Below, piece after piece: positions 1 through 5,847 of a stretch of 5,895 nt of DNA. How positions within the stretch are numbered: the first letter of the stretch is position 1; every line of letters starts with the position of its first letter. The translations under genes and the position numbers were made by a program. This DNA is from JBFJWU01 sp041623475 [NCBI: bacterium] (GTDB lineage Bacteria; J088): the NCBI GenBank assembly GCA_041623475.1, contig JBFJWU010000221.1, positions 1-5,895 on the forward strand. The letters run 5' to 3'. Under the pieces are notes generated by a model. The model was given only the letters and a program-made list of their open reading frames with translations, was not told the DNA's origin and searched no databases.

Positions 1-1098
1 CCGACCGCGGCGGCGATCGCCTATGGACTGGCTAACGCCGGTGGCAAACAAACGATCGTCATCTACGACCTTGGCGGGGGAACCTTTGATGTCTCGATCC
101 TCAAGCTCGCCAACAGCGTCTTCGAGGTCGTTTCGACGACGGGTGACACGTTCCTGGGCGGCGAAGATGTCGATATCCGCCTGCTCGAAGAGCTGCTGAC
201 CAAGTTTCACGCCGACGCGGGGATCGATCTGGGAACAGACCGGCTGGCATTGCAGCGGTTGCGAACCGCCGCAGAAGAAGCCAAGATCGCTCTCAGTTTT
301 GAGAAAGAAACCGTCATCAACCTGCCATTCATTTCCGTTACCGACGGCGGCGATCCGATCCATTTTGAAACCAAAGTCACCCGCGAAGAACTGGAAGACT
401 GGACCCGGCCCTTGATCGCCAAGACCATTGAAATCACGGAAAAGAGCCTGGACCTGGCAGGGATGAAAAAAGCGGACGTTGACTCGGTCGTCCTTGTTGG
501 TGGCCAGACCCGTATGCCCCTGATCCAGCGGCGGCTGGAGGAGTTTTTCGGCAAACCACCGCGCAAAGGCATCAACCCCGACGAAGTTGTAGCACTGGGT
601 GCAGCGACCCACGCCGGTTCGCTGACCCAGACAGATAATGATCTGCTGTTAATCGACGTCACGCCCCTCAGCCTGGGTATCGCCACCCAGGGCGGCTTTT
701 TTGCCAAACTGATCGAGCGGAACACAGCGGTCCCCTGCAAACGGCGGCATACATTTACGACCGTGCGTGACGGTCAGGACGCCGTCAACATCCAGGTATT
801 CCAGGGTGAAGGTGACAAGGTCCAGGACAATGAGTTGCTGGGCGAATTTGTCCTGATGGGCATTCCGCAGCTGCCCCGGGGCGAGCCGCAGATCGAAGTA
901 CAATTCAGTATCAATGCCGAGGGGATTGTCAGTGTTTCTGCCAAAGACCTGGAATCCGGCAAAACCCAGCAAATTGAAGTAACAGCAAGCAGCGGCCTGA
1001 CCGAGGAAGAAATCCGCAAAATGATGGCCGACCGCGACGATGCCAACGAGATTGATTTTCTCGATGATCTGGAGGATGACCCAATTGACGACCTCTGA
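1..1098 (+). CDS. Hsp70-family chaperone (DnaK-like), 5'-truncated by window, lacks the C-terminal lid
   Basis: ATP-driven protein-folding chaperone of the cytoplasm, cut by the left edge. The frame is open from base 1, giving 365 visible codons. The first residues, [10 protein letters not shown], align with about residue 172 of E. coli DnaK. Visible motifs by fragment residue: phosphate-binding [10 protein letters not shown] (23-32), GGEDVD (53-58), adenosine-site [10 protein letters not shown] (164-173), [13 protein letters not shown] (190-202), the interdomain linker [13 protein letters not shown] (214-226), then a beta-sandwich substrate domain ending in [14 protein letters not shown] normal DnaK continues for about 100 more residues as a helical lid. 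This one stops after a tail of about 22 residues, 12 of them Asp or Glu, so the full protein would be about 535 residues. Downstream sequence codes for argG, so a simple frameshift does not explain the missing lid. No grpE or dnaJ is adjacent. Family membership is certain. Whether it is the housekeeping DnaK or a specialised paralogue is open; the missing lid favours a paralogue. Confidence 0.95.
   Translation, partial: PTAAAIAYGLANAGGKQTIVIYDLGGGTFDVSILKLANSVFEVVSTTGDTFLGGEDVDIRLLEELLTKFHADAGIDLGTDRLALQRLRTAAEEAKIALSFEKETVINLPFISVTDGGDPIHFETKVTREELEDWTRPLIAKTIEITEKSLDLAGMKKADVDSVVLVGGQTRMPLIQRRLEEFFGKPPRKGINPDEVVALGAATHAGSLTQTDNDLLLIDVTPLSLGIATQGGFFAKLIERNTAVPCKRRHTFTTVRDGQDAVNIQVFQGEGDKVQDNELLGEFVLMGIPQLPRGEPQIEVQFSINAEGIVSVSAKDLESGKTQQIEVTASSGLTEEEIRKMMADRDDANEIDFLDDLEDDPIDDL
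1071..1075 (+). promoter_or_regulatory. Shine-Dalgarno GGAGG that bears on the argG start
   Basis: GGAGG lies inside the end of the Hsp70 gene. It abuts the in-frame ATG at 1076 with no spacer, which is too close for normal initiation. It sits 9 bases before the in-frame TTG at 1085, a workable distance. The site therefore argues that argG may actually start at TTG 1085. Confidence 0.55.
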
Positions 1099-2299
1099 CA
1101 ACAAACCCAGGAAGATTGTCCTGGCCTACAGCGGCGGACTGGACACGTCCGTCATCCTGACCTGGTTAAAAGAAGAATATGGCGCCGAGATCATCGCCTA
1201 TGGAGCCGACCTGGGCCAGGGCGATGACCTGGACGAGATTCGCCAGAAGGCGTTCGATACCGGGGCCAGCGAAGCCATCATCGAAAACGTCCAGGCTGAA
1301 TTTGTCGCCGATTATGTATTCCCGATGCTGCGCGGCGGTGCTGTTTATGAAGGTGTCTACCTGCTGGGAACCAGTATCGCCCGGCCATTGATCGCCAAAC
1401 GCCAGGTCGAGGTGGCACGAAAGTTCGGTGCCGATGCCGTTGCCCACGGCGCAACCGGCAAGGGCAACGACCAGGTGCGGTTCGAGCTGACCTTTGCGTC
1501 CCTGGGGCCTGACCTGCAGGTTATCGCACCCTGGCGGCACTGGGACCTGGACAGCCGGACCAAGCTGCTGGAGTATGCAGAATCACACGGCATCCCCGTA
1601 CCGGTCACAGCGGACAAGCCCTATTCGATTGACCAGAACCTGCTGCATACCAGCTATGAAGGTGGCATCCTCGAGGACCCCTGGCAGGGGCCACCCAGTG
1701 ATATGTTTTTGACGACCGTCGACCCGAAAGACGCCCCCGACCAGGTCGAAGAGCTCGAGATCGGGTTTGAAGCAGGCGATGCGGTCACCATCAACGGCCA
1801 GGCGATGGCCCCCTGGGAGATTCTGAAGACCCTCAACGAGATCGGTGGACGCAACGGGATTGGCCGTGTGGACCTGGTGGAGAACCGGTTTGTCGGCATG
1901 AAAAGCCGCGGCGTGTACGAAACGCCCGGCGGCGAAATCCTGCACGTGGCCCGGCGGGCCGTTGAGTCCGTCACCATGGACCGTGAAGTCATGCACCTGC
2001 GGGACAGCCTGATTCCCCGTTATGCAGAGATGGTCTATTACGGATTCTGGTTTGCGCCGGAACGGGAGGCGCTGCAGGCGCTGATCGACAAGGCTGCCGA
2101 ACCGGTGACCGGCACCGTTCGCCTGCAACTGTACAAGGGCAACGTAACGGTCGCCGGACGCAAGGCACCCAAAAGCCTGTATCGCGAAGACCTGAGCACC
2201 TTCGAAGCCGACACCGTCTACGACCAGTTCGATGCCGAAGGCTTCATCAAACTTCAAGGCCTGCGCCTGCGAGTCGGCGCCGCCGTCAACGACGAATAG
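1076..2299 (+). CDS. argG: Argininosuccinate synthase
   Basis: Cytoplasmic enzyme that joins citrulline and aspartate, using ATP, to make argininosuccinate, the penultimate step of arginine biosynthesis. From ATG 1076 it has 407 residues, the usual length for the common bacterial form (about 400). Visible motifs: the N-terminal ATP-pyrophosphatase loop AYSGGLDTS, then [15 protein letters not shown] in the nucleotide-binding domain, [18 protein letters not shown], the substrate-contacting [11 protein letters not shown], and the family signature [22 protein letters not shown] in the C-terminal half. The gene overlaps the Hsp70 gene by 23 bases, suggesting co-transcription and translational coupling. 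Start choice: ATG 1076 has a GGAGG directly against it, whereas TTG 1085 has the same GGAGG 9 bases upstream. The alternative start removes only three residues (MTQ) and leaves [18 protein letters not shown]. ATGs at 1040 and 1064 are also in frame but add sequence with no family resemblance. There is no argH nearby. Confidence 0.97.
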   Translation: MTQLTTSDNKPRKIVLAYSGGLDTSVILTWLKEEYGAEIIAYGADLGQGDDLDEIRQKAFDTGASEAIIENVQAEFVADYVFPMLRGGAVYEGVYLLGTSIARPLIAKRQVEVARKFGADAVAHGATGKGNDQVRFELTFASLGPDLQVIAPWRHWDLDSRTKLLEYAESHGIPVPVTADKPYSIDQNLLHTSYEGGILEDPWQGPPSDMFLTTVDPKDAPDQVEELEIGFEAGDAVTINGQAMAPWEILKTLNEIGGRNGIGRVDLVENRFVGMKSRGVYETPGGEILHVARRAVESVTMDREVMHLRDSLIPRYAEMVYYGFWFAPEREALQALIDKAAEPVTGTVRLQLYKGNVTVAGRKAPKSLYREDLSTFEADTVYDQFDAEGFIKLQGLRLRVGAAVNDE

Positions 2300-2348
2300 G
2301 GCGCGTCAAAACGCACAGCGCCAGGAGGCACCCAGATCTAAAGGCCTG

Positions 2349-2475
2349 AAATTCGCGCAAGTTTGCCGTGGATTTGTCGATGCCCGCAAGGCGGAACGCC
2401 GCAGCAATAGCAGCGCTATTGCGAGGACGGGCGGCCGAGTACAGCGGCAAAGACGCGGCGAAATCGCGCGAATTT
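2349..2475. repeat. Element bounded by 10-bp inverted repeats
   Basis: AAATTCGCGC at 2349-2358 is the exact reverse complement of GCGCGAATTT at 2466-2475. Together they enclose 107 bases that include the first hairpin-bearing repeat unit. The right-hand arm lies in the sequence AAATCGCGCGAATTT (2461-2475), which is itself nearly palindromic. The same motif is also present in direct orientation: GAAATTCGCGCAAGTTTGCC at 2348-2367 resembles GAAATCGCGCGAATTTGCC at 2460-2478. The arrangement fits a small non-coding dispersed element of the MITE or palindromic-repeat kind. It carries no gene and no clear target-site duplication. The arms are seen directly; the element interpretation is inference. 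Confidence 0.45.
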
Positions 2476-2569
2476 GCCCGCAAGGGGCGGGGCCGCAGGA
2501 ATAGCATCGCTATTTCGAGGACAACGCACCGAGGACAGCGCGCGAGATGCCGTGAAGCTGCGCGCCGAA
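2382..2569. repeat. Two diverged tandem copies of a 94-base hairpin-bearing repeat
   Basis: Copy 1 is 2382-2475 and copy 2 is 2476-2569. An ungapped alignment by hand gives about 64 identities in 94 positions. Both begin GCCCGCAAGG and share CAATAGC/GAATAGC, CGCTATT, CGAGGAC, CCGAG and ACAGCG blocks in the same order. Each carries a short hairpin: GCAATAGC-AGC-GCTATTGC at 2404-2422, and GGAATAGC-ATC-GCTATTTC at 2498-2516. In the second hairpin a C-G pair of the first becomes G-T, which still pairs in RNA as G-U, so the stem is kept while the sequence changes. Copy 2 ends one base before the sulfotransferase stop codon. There is no T-run after either hairpin, so they are not standard intrinsic terminators, although they lie between convergent genes. 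Reading frames across the region give Arg/Ala-rich peptides; because the 94-base period is not a multiple of three, the two copies are read in different frames. I treat it as non-coding. Confidence 0.75.
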
Positions 2570-2570
2570 G

Positions 2571-3707
2571 TTAGTGGTCCCGGGAGAAGCTGTAGTGCTC
2601 AAACACCTCGGGAATCGCCTCATAAATCATATCCCTGGTCATACCGTACGATGCCAGGTCATAACTGTGGCCGCTTTTGTAGCCGCGTGCGCGTTTCGAT
2701 TCCAGCGCCAGCTTGTCACGAAACTCGTCTGACAGTTCCAGGCCGAAATGATCATAGATTGTTTCGACGGCACGCTTGGGATCCGACAACAGGTCTTCGT
2801 ACCGGACTTCGACAATCTTTTCTGGCGGCAGCTCTTTCTTGAGTTCAATCAACGTCTCGTAGAACTCCATGTTCATCTCGCCCAGGGCCCGGTTTTCGGG
2901 TGTGTTGCCAACGAAACGCGGCGAATGGATTTTCCACGGCATGCTGAACATACTCATGGTCGACGCAACCGATTCATACGGGTGACGGACCAGGTGGATA
3001 ATCCGCGCATCCGGGACCGCCCGCAGGTACGTTCGCAGCCGGCCGGCCGCCAGGGCATTCTTGGCCAGCAAGGTCTTGTTTGTCCCGGTGGCATAGACGT
3101 GCCGTTGCAGGCAATCCCTGAAATAAGATGCCATCCGGTCCAGGATCGGATCCGGCTCGCGGTCAAGGTGGTTGATATAGCGCATGTGCAGCATCAGGAA
3201 GGGGAAAAAGATGATCGCGGCCGGCGTGTAAAGGGTCAGCATCCACCAGACCTCGTCTTCTTCGGATGCGTTCCAGCCAGCCTTGTGGACATCGTCCCAG
3301 CCGCCAAACCACAGGCGGTCCATCAGGTCGACGATTCGACCCAGCGGACGGCCGACAATCGCATCGACACTGCCCAGCCAGGCAAAAAACTTGTACGCCG
3401 AGATGGCCGTAAACAACATCTGGTACAACTTGATGTACGTAAACTGGTCATCTTCGCTCATGACCCGGTGCAGGAACGTGGTCCCGCTGCGAGGCGGCGC
3501 AATGATGAAAATTGGTTCCTTGACCTCGGTTTTGCGGTAGGCCGGGAACAGGATCATGTCGAATGCCTGCAGGATCCGGCTGAAGATCAGGATCGTAAAG
3601 ATAATCAGGAACAGGGTGGTGTAGAACAGCAGGCCGCCGACGCTCAGGTACGGCCGGGTAAACACCAGTCGCCAGATATCAAAGAATGTCCGGAAATGAA
3701 AAACCAT
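2571..3707 (-). CDS. Membrane-anchored PAPS-dependent sulfotransferase family protein
   Basis: Predicted to transfer a sulfo group from PAPS to an unknown acceptor. The protein has 378 residues. Residues 24-43 form one strongly hydrophobic segment, likely a membrane anchor. The 5'-phosphosulfate loop is APPRSGTTFLHR (70-81). The 3'-phosphate motif is LVRHPYESVASTMSMF (239-254), with Arg241 and Ser249 in the expected spacing. RYEDLLSDP (302-310) and the following helical C-terminus are typical of the Sulfotransferase_3-type family. A second hydrophobic stretch lies at 162-175. The start is the ATG at 3705-3707; the region before it (TTCAACTT) has no good Shine-Dalgarno sequence. It lies only 15 bases after the stop of the small membrane-protein gene, so it probably depends on read-through or coupled translation from that gene. 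The sulfated substrate cannot be told from sequence; a lipid, glycan or small metabolite handled at the membrane is inference from the anchor and the neighbour. Confidence 0.9.
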   Translation of the reverse strand: MVFHFRTFFDIWRLVFTRPYLSVGGLLFYTTLFLIIFTILIFSRILQAFDMILFPAYRKTEVKEPIFIIAPPRSGTTFLHRVMSEDDQFTYIKLYQMLFTAISAYKFFAWLGSVDAIVGRPLGRIVDLMDRLWFGGWDDVHKAGWNASEEDEVWWMLTLYTPAAIIFFPFLMLHMRYINHLDREPDPILDRMASYFRDCLQRHVYATGTNKTLLAKNALAAGRLRTYLRAVPDARIIHLVRHPYESVASTMSMFSMPWKIHSPRFVGNTPENRALGEMNMEFYETLIELKKELPPEKIVEVRYEDLLSDPKRAVETIYDHFGLELSDEFRDKLALESKRARGYKSGHSYDLASYGMTRDMIYEAIPEVFEHYSFSRDH

Positions 3708-3722
3708 AAGTTGAAGTGCCGG

Positions 3723-4178
3723 TCAGGCTGCGGTGTCGAACTTTCGTCGCGTGAAAAATGCGATTCCCAGGAACCCCAGCGGCGCCATGATCATAGTCGG
3801 GACCGTAGACAGGAACGGCTCGGGGGTACCGCGCATATTATGGACAATCAGTGTCGCCGTTACCGCAAAACTGCCGGGCAGCAGGGTTGCCGCCAAGAGC
3901 GCCGGCCCACGTCCGCGGATCCCGGTTGCCAGGTTCTTGCACATTTTGACAACAAAACCACCAAAACAGAATGTATAGGCCGCCTGTTTGAGCGCCGCGA
4001 CCGATGCCCACAAGGGACCATGGTCGGCATTGACAAGCCAGACAAGGGTGCCCATAAACAGGGCACCAATGATGGCCATTGGGACATCGATATATTTATC
4101 GACGAACCCGATAATCCAATCCAGCGGTCGTCCGTGCCCGAGTTCGGACGCATTCATATCGGTATGCGCTTGTGTCAT
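3723..4178 (-). CDS. Conserved-looking small membrane protein of unknown function, four predicted helices
   Basis: I do not recognise this 151-residue protein. It has a polar N-terminus of about 25 residues, then hydrophobic segments at about 32-49, 62-80, 92-112 and 123-142. It ends in a basic, probably cytoplasmic tail (FFTRRKFDTAA). There is no signal peptide, lipobox or obvious catalytic motif. Two cysteines (71 and 80) flank the second helix, and a short GIRGRG loop follows it. The start at 4176-4178 has AAAGG (4188-4192 on the reverse strand) 9 bases upstream. The other nearby Met, residue 8, lacks any ribosome site. It is the first gene of a likely two-gene operon with the sulfotransferase 15 bases downstream, so it may supply, move or hold that enzyme's membrane substrate. 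That role is inference from position only. Confidence 0.8.
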   Translation of the reverse strand: MTQAHTDMNASELGHGRPLDWIIGFVDKYIDVPMAIIGALFMGTLVWLVNADHGPLWASVAALKQAAYTFCFGGFVVKMCKNLATGIRGRGPALLAATLLPGSFAVTATLIVHNMRGTPEPFLSTVPTMIMAPLGFLGIAFFTRRKFDTAA

Positions 4179-4204
4179 GGATGGTTGCCTTTATGTTACC
4201 TGTA

Positions 4205-4240
4205 AAGGCCCGGATCTGCGATATTGGCTGGCGGGGCCTT
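4205..4240 (-). repeat. Inverted repeat in the leader of the membrane-protein/sulfotransferase operon
   Basis: AAGGCCC (4205-4211) and GGGCCTT (4234-4240) are perfect 7-bp inverted arms separated by 22 bases. They would lie in the 5' untranslated part of the minus-strand transcript, just ahead of the AAAGG ribosome site. A partial dyad, TTGACC-AAAC-GGTCCAA (4239-4255), is next to it. Either could be a leader hairpin or operator, but the loop is long, there is no T-run, and arms of this size can occur by chance in GC-rich DNA. Confidence 0.25.
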
Positions 4241-4267
4241 GACCAAACGGTCCAATCATAACAACGG

Positions 4268-4296
4268 ATTATCGGAATCGCGTGTCCTGCGCCCAA
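4268..4296 (-). promoter_or_regulatory. Candidate sigma-70 promoter for the membrane-protein/sulfotransferase operon
   Basis: On the reverse strand, TTGGGC (4291-4296) and GATAAT (4268-4273) are separated by exactly 17 bases. This matches the -35/-10 consensus at 3-4 of 6 and 5 of 6 positions. Transcription would begin near 4261, leaving a leader of about 80 bases before the ATG at 4178. It lies in the 206-base gap between divergent genes. I could not find an equally good promoter for the forward gene moaB in this gap. Confidence 0.45.
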
Positions 4297-4371
4297 GACA
4301 GACAGGCCATGAGCCATTGCCCCTGGTGTTTGCTAACCTGAGGCAGGAACGACCGTCATTTCGTTACCAGC

Positions 4372-4378
4372 AAGGAGG
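4372..4378 (+). promoter_or_regulatory. Strong Shine-Dalgarno sequence fixing the TTG start of moaB
   Basis: AAGGAGG ends 6 bases before the TTG at 4385. Match and spacing are near ideal, and no in-frame ATG upstream or close downstream competes. This supports the TTG start. Confidence 0.85.
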
Positions 4379-4384
4379 CCCCTG

Positions 4385-4918
4385 TTGCCAGACGAGCCAA
4401 TCGACTTCAGTCCCGCCCACGTCGCCGTGATTACTGTTTCGGACACGCGGACCCGTGAAACCGACAAGTCCGGGCAATTGATCTATGACCAGCTGGTGGC
4501 CGCGCGGCACGATGTCGTCGCCCGACGGATCGTGCCGGATGACCTGGCCGAGATCCAAAACGCGGCCAAGGGCCTGATGAACAGCGGCGCCTGCGATGTC
4601 ATCATCCTGACCGGCGGCACGGGCCTGGCTGAACGCGATGTCACCCCGGAGGCCATTGAGCCGCTGATCGACAAGGCGATACCGGGATTTGGCGAACTGT
4701 TCCGCGCCCTCAGCTACGAGGAAATCGGCTCGTCGACCATCCAGAGCCGCGTCGGCGCCGGATTCGCCGGCCGCACCCTGGTCTTTTATTTGCCCGGGTC
4801 CACCGGAGCGTGTCGGCTGGGGATGGAAAAGATCATCCTGCCGCAGATCGACAACACCCATAAGCCCTGCAATTTCCGTGAAGTGATGCCGGCGTCGCTG
4901 GAACGAACGCTGGCCTGA
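4385..4918 (+). CDS. moaB: Molybdenum cofactor biosynthesis protein B (MoaB/MogA family)
   Basis: Cytoplasmic molybdopterin-binding protein of molybdenum or tungsten cofactor synthesis. Members of the family adenylylate molybdopterin (MogA; many MoaB proteins are proposed to do the same). It has 177 residues, against about 170 for E. coli MoaB. Motifs: the N-terminal strand VAVITVSDTRT (13-23), the molybdopterin-binding loop VIILTGGTGLAERDVTPEA (72-90), GFGELFRALSYEEIGSSTIQSR (101-122) and LPGSTGACR (136-144). The C-terminus KPCNF matches MoaB rather than MogA. Translation starts at TTG 4385 behind AAGGAGG. No other cofactor gene (moaA, moaC, moaE, moeA) is in the window, so it stands alone here, converging with the RNA methyltransferase gene 7 bases downstream. 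Confidence 0.93.
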   Translation: MPDEPIDFSPAHVAVITVSDTRTRETDKSGQLIYDQLVAARHDVVARRIVPDDLAEIQNAAKGLMNSGACDVIILTGGTGLAERDVTPEAIEPLIDKAIPGFGELFRALSYEEIGSSTIQSRVGAGFAGRTLVFYLPGSTGACRLGMEKIILPQIDNTHKPCNFREVMPASLERTLA

Positions 4919-4925
4919 TTGGCCG

Positions 4926-5723
4926 TCAGCTGCGCCGCTGGCGCAGCGCCTCGTACAGGACCAGTGCCGTGGCGGTTGCCACATTCAGTGAATCAGCCTG
5001 TCCGGACATGGGGATCGACACCAGGACGTCGGCGTGTTCCCGCCAGAACCGGCTGACGCCGGCAGCTTCCGGACCGGCGACGATGGCAAGATTCCCGGAC
5101 AGATCCGCATCCCAGTAGACCGTATCCGCATCAGGCGTGGCCACAACGGTTCGGCCGCCGCGCGTCCGTAAAAAGTCGAATGTCTCCTGGTTGCCGGCCT
5201 CGGCACACGGTACCGAAAACAACGCTCCCTGGCTGGCGCGGACCACGTTGGGATTGTTCAGGTCGGTCGTCGGGTCGGTCAGGATCAGCCCCGTTGCACC
5301 CGCAGCATCTGCCGTCCGCAGCATCGTGCCCAGATTGCCGGGCTTTTCAATCGCCTCGGCGACGATCAGCAGGTCCGGTGACCCATCGGGAAGATCTGCC
5401 AGAGCGCGTCCAACTTGTGGCCCGACCGCAAGGACGCCGTCCGGGTGCTCCCGGTACGCAATTTTCTGAAAAACAGGAACGGTGGTGGTCGCCAGCGGAA
5501 CCCCGGATGCATCCAGGTCAGACACCAGTCCAGGGGTCGCGCCATCGGCGTAAAGCTCCGGACAGATGTACAGCTGGTCCGGGACATAACCCGCCGCAAC
5601 GGCCCGCGACAATTCCCGCAGCCCCTCGATCAGCACCACCCCGGCCCGATCCCGGTGCCGCCGCTGGCGCAGGCGAACCAGATCCTTGACCGTCGGGTTC
5701 TGCAGGCTGCTGAGGATGGTCAT
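4926..5723 (-). CDS. SpoU/TrmH-family RNA 2'-O-methyltransferase
   Basis: AdoMet-dependent methylation of a ribose 2'-hydroxyl in rRNA or tRNA; the target nucleotide cannot be told from sequence. It has 265 residues. An N-terminal substrate-binding domain (about 1-105, opening LSSLQNPTVKDLVRLRQRR, then LIEGLREL) is followed by the knotted SPOUT catalytic domain. Motif 1 is EKPGNLGTMLRTADAAG (125-141) with Asn130 and Arg136. Motif 2 is AIVAGPEAAGVS (213-224) with Glu219. Motif 3 is IPMSGQADSLNVATATALVLYE (237-258) with the Ser-Leu-Asn at 245-247. All three motifs are intact, so it should be active. This layout is like the RlmB/TsnR-type members (such as thiostrepton-resistance-like enzymes) rather than plain TrmH. 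The start ATG at 5721-5723 has only a weak ribosome site (GGGT). A minus-strand terminator upstream separates it from the gene at the right edge, so it needs its own promoter within 5724-5790; I see no convincing one. Confidence 0.93.
   Translation of the reverse strand: MTILSSLQNPTVKDLVRLRQRRHRDRAGVVLIEGLRELSRAVAAGYVPDQLYICPELYADGATPGLVSDLDASGVPLATTTVPVFQKIAYREHPDGVLAVGPQVGRALADLPDGSPDLLIVAEAIEKPGNLGTMLRTADAAGATGLILTDPTTDLNNPNVVRASQGALFSVPCAEAGNQETFDFLRTRGGRTVVATPDADTVYWDADLSGNLAIVAGPEAAGVSRFWREHADVLVSIPMSGQADSLNVATATALVLYEALRQRRS
4929..4947. other. Perfect 8-bp/3-nt hairpin at the convergent moaB/methyltransferase junction
   Basis: GCTGCGCC-GCT-GGCGCAGC is a perfect GC-rich inverted repeat beginning 11 bases after the moaB stop codon and lying inside the last codons of the methyltransferase gene (LRQRRS). 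It could help end moaB transcription or block reading from either side, but there is no T-run. It could also be a by-product of the Arg/Gln-rich coding sequence. Confidence 0.35.
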
Positions 5724-5790
5724 GGCGACCCGTCTGGAAGCATCATGTTCATTGGATCTTCATCATGCCAGCCCAGGGTCCGCATGGCAC

Positions 5791-5821
5791 AAAAAAAAGG
5801 GCCCGGATTGCTCCGGGCCCT
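5791..5821 (-). terminator. Rho-independent terminator of the minus-strand gene at the right edge
   Basis: Read on the reverse strand, AGGGCCCGGA-GCAA-TCCGGGCCCT forms a 10-bp, almost all-GC stem with a 4-base loop, followed at once by eight T (5791-5798). It lies 26 bases after the stop codon of the partial gene at 5848-5895 and points leftward, so it ends that transcript before the methyltransferase gene. On the forward strand the A-run precedes the stem, so it is one-directional. Confidence 0.93.
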
Positions 5822-5847
5822 GATGGGCTAAACGTTGACCCAGCGTT

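Noticed and set aside
207-740. A 177-codon minus-strand frame antisense to the Hsp70 gene
   Set aside because: The + strand shows an unbroken run of Hsp70 motifs here. The antisense peptide is Ser/Arg-rich without a domain.
1-1098. Frameshift as the reason for the missing Hsp70 lid
   Set aside because: The other frames after about 1076 encode the start of argG or show nothing like an Hsp70 lid, so a single indel cannot restore one.
2404-2422. Hairpin as an intrinsic terminator for argG
   Set aside because: The stem is perfect, but it is followed by GAGGACGGG rather than a T-run, is not very GC-rich, and has no A-run on the other side to serve the opposite strand.
2232-2574. Short + strand frames in the argG/sulfotransferase gap giving Arg/Ala-rich peptides
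   Set aside because: They run through the 94-base repeat, the two copies are read in different frames because 94 is not a multiple of three, and no suitable ribosome site is present.
2474-2842. A 122-codon + strand frame overlapping the 3' end of the sulfotransferase gene
   Set aside because: It is partly repeat and partly antisense to the conserved sulfotransferase C-terminus, with no recognisable features.
2748-4205. A 485-codon open frame on the + strand across the sulfotransferase and membrane-protein genes
   Set aside because: It is exactly antisense to two genes with clear features (PAPS motifs, membrane helices). Its translation is a low-hydrophobicity mix rich in Arg, Gln, Asp and His with no domain, as expected from the antisense frame of GC-rich genes.
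4364-4984. A 206-codon minus-strand frame antisense to moaB
   Set aside because: moaB has its full set of family motifs and a strong ribosome site. The antisense frame also runs into the end of the methyltransferase gene in another frame.
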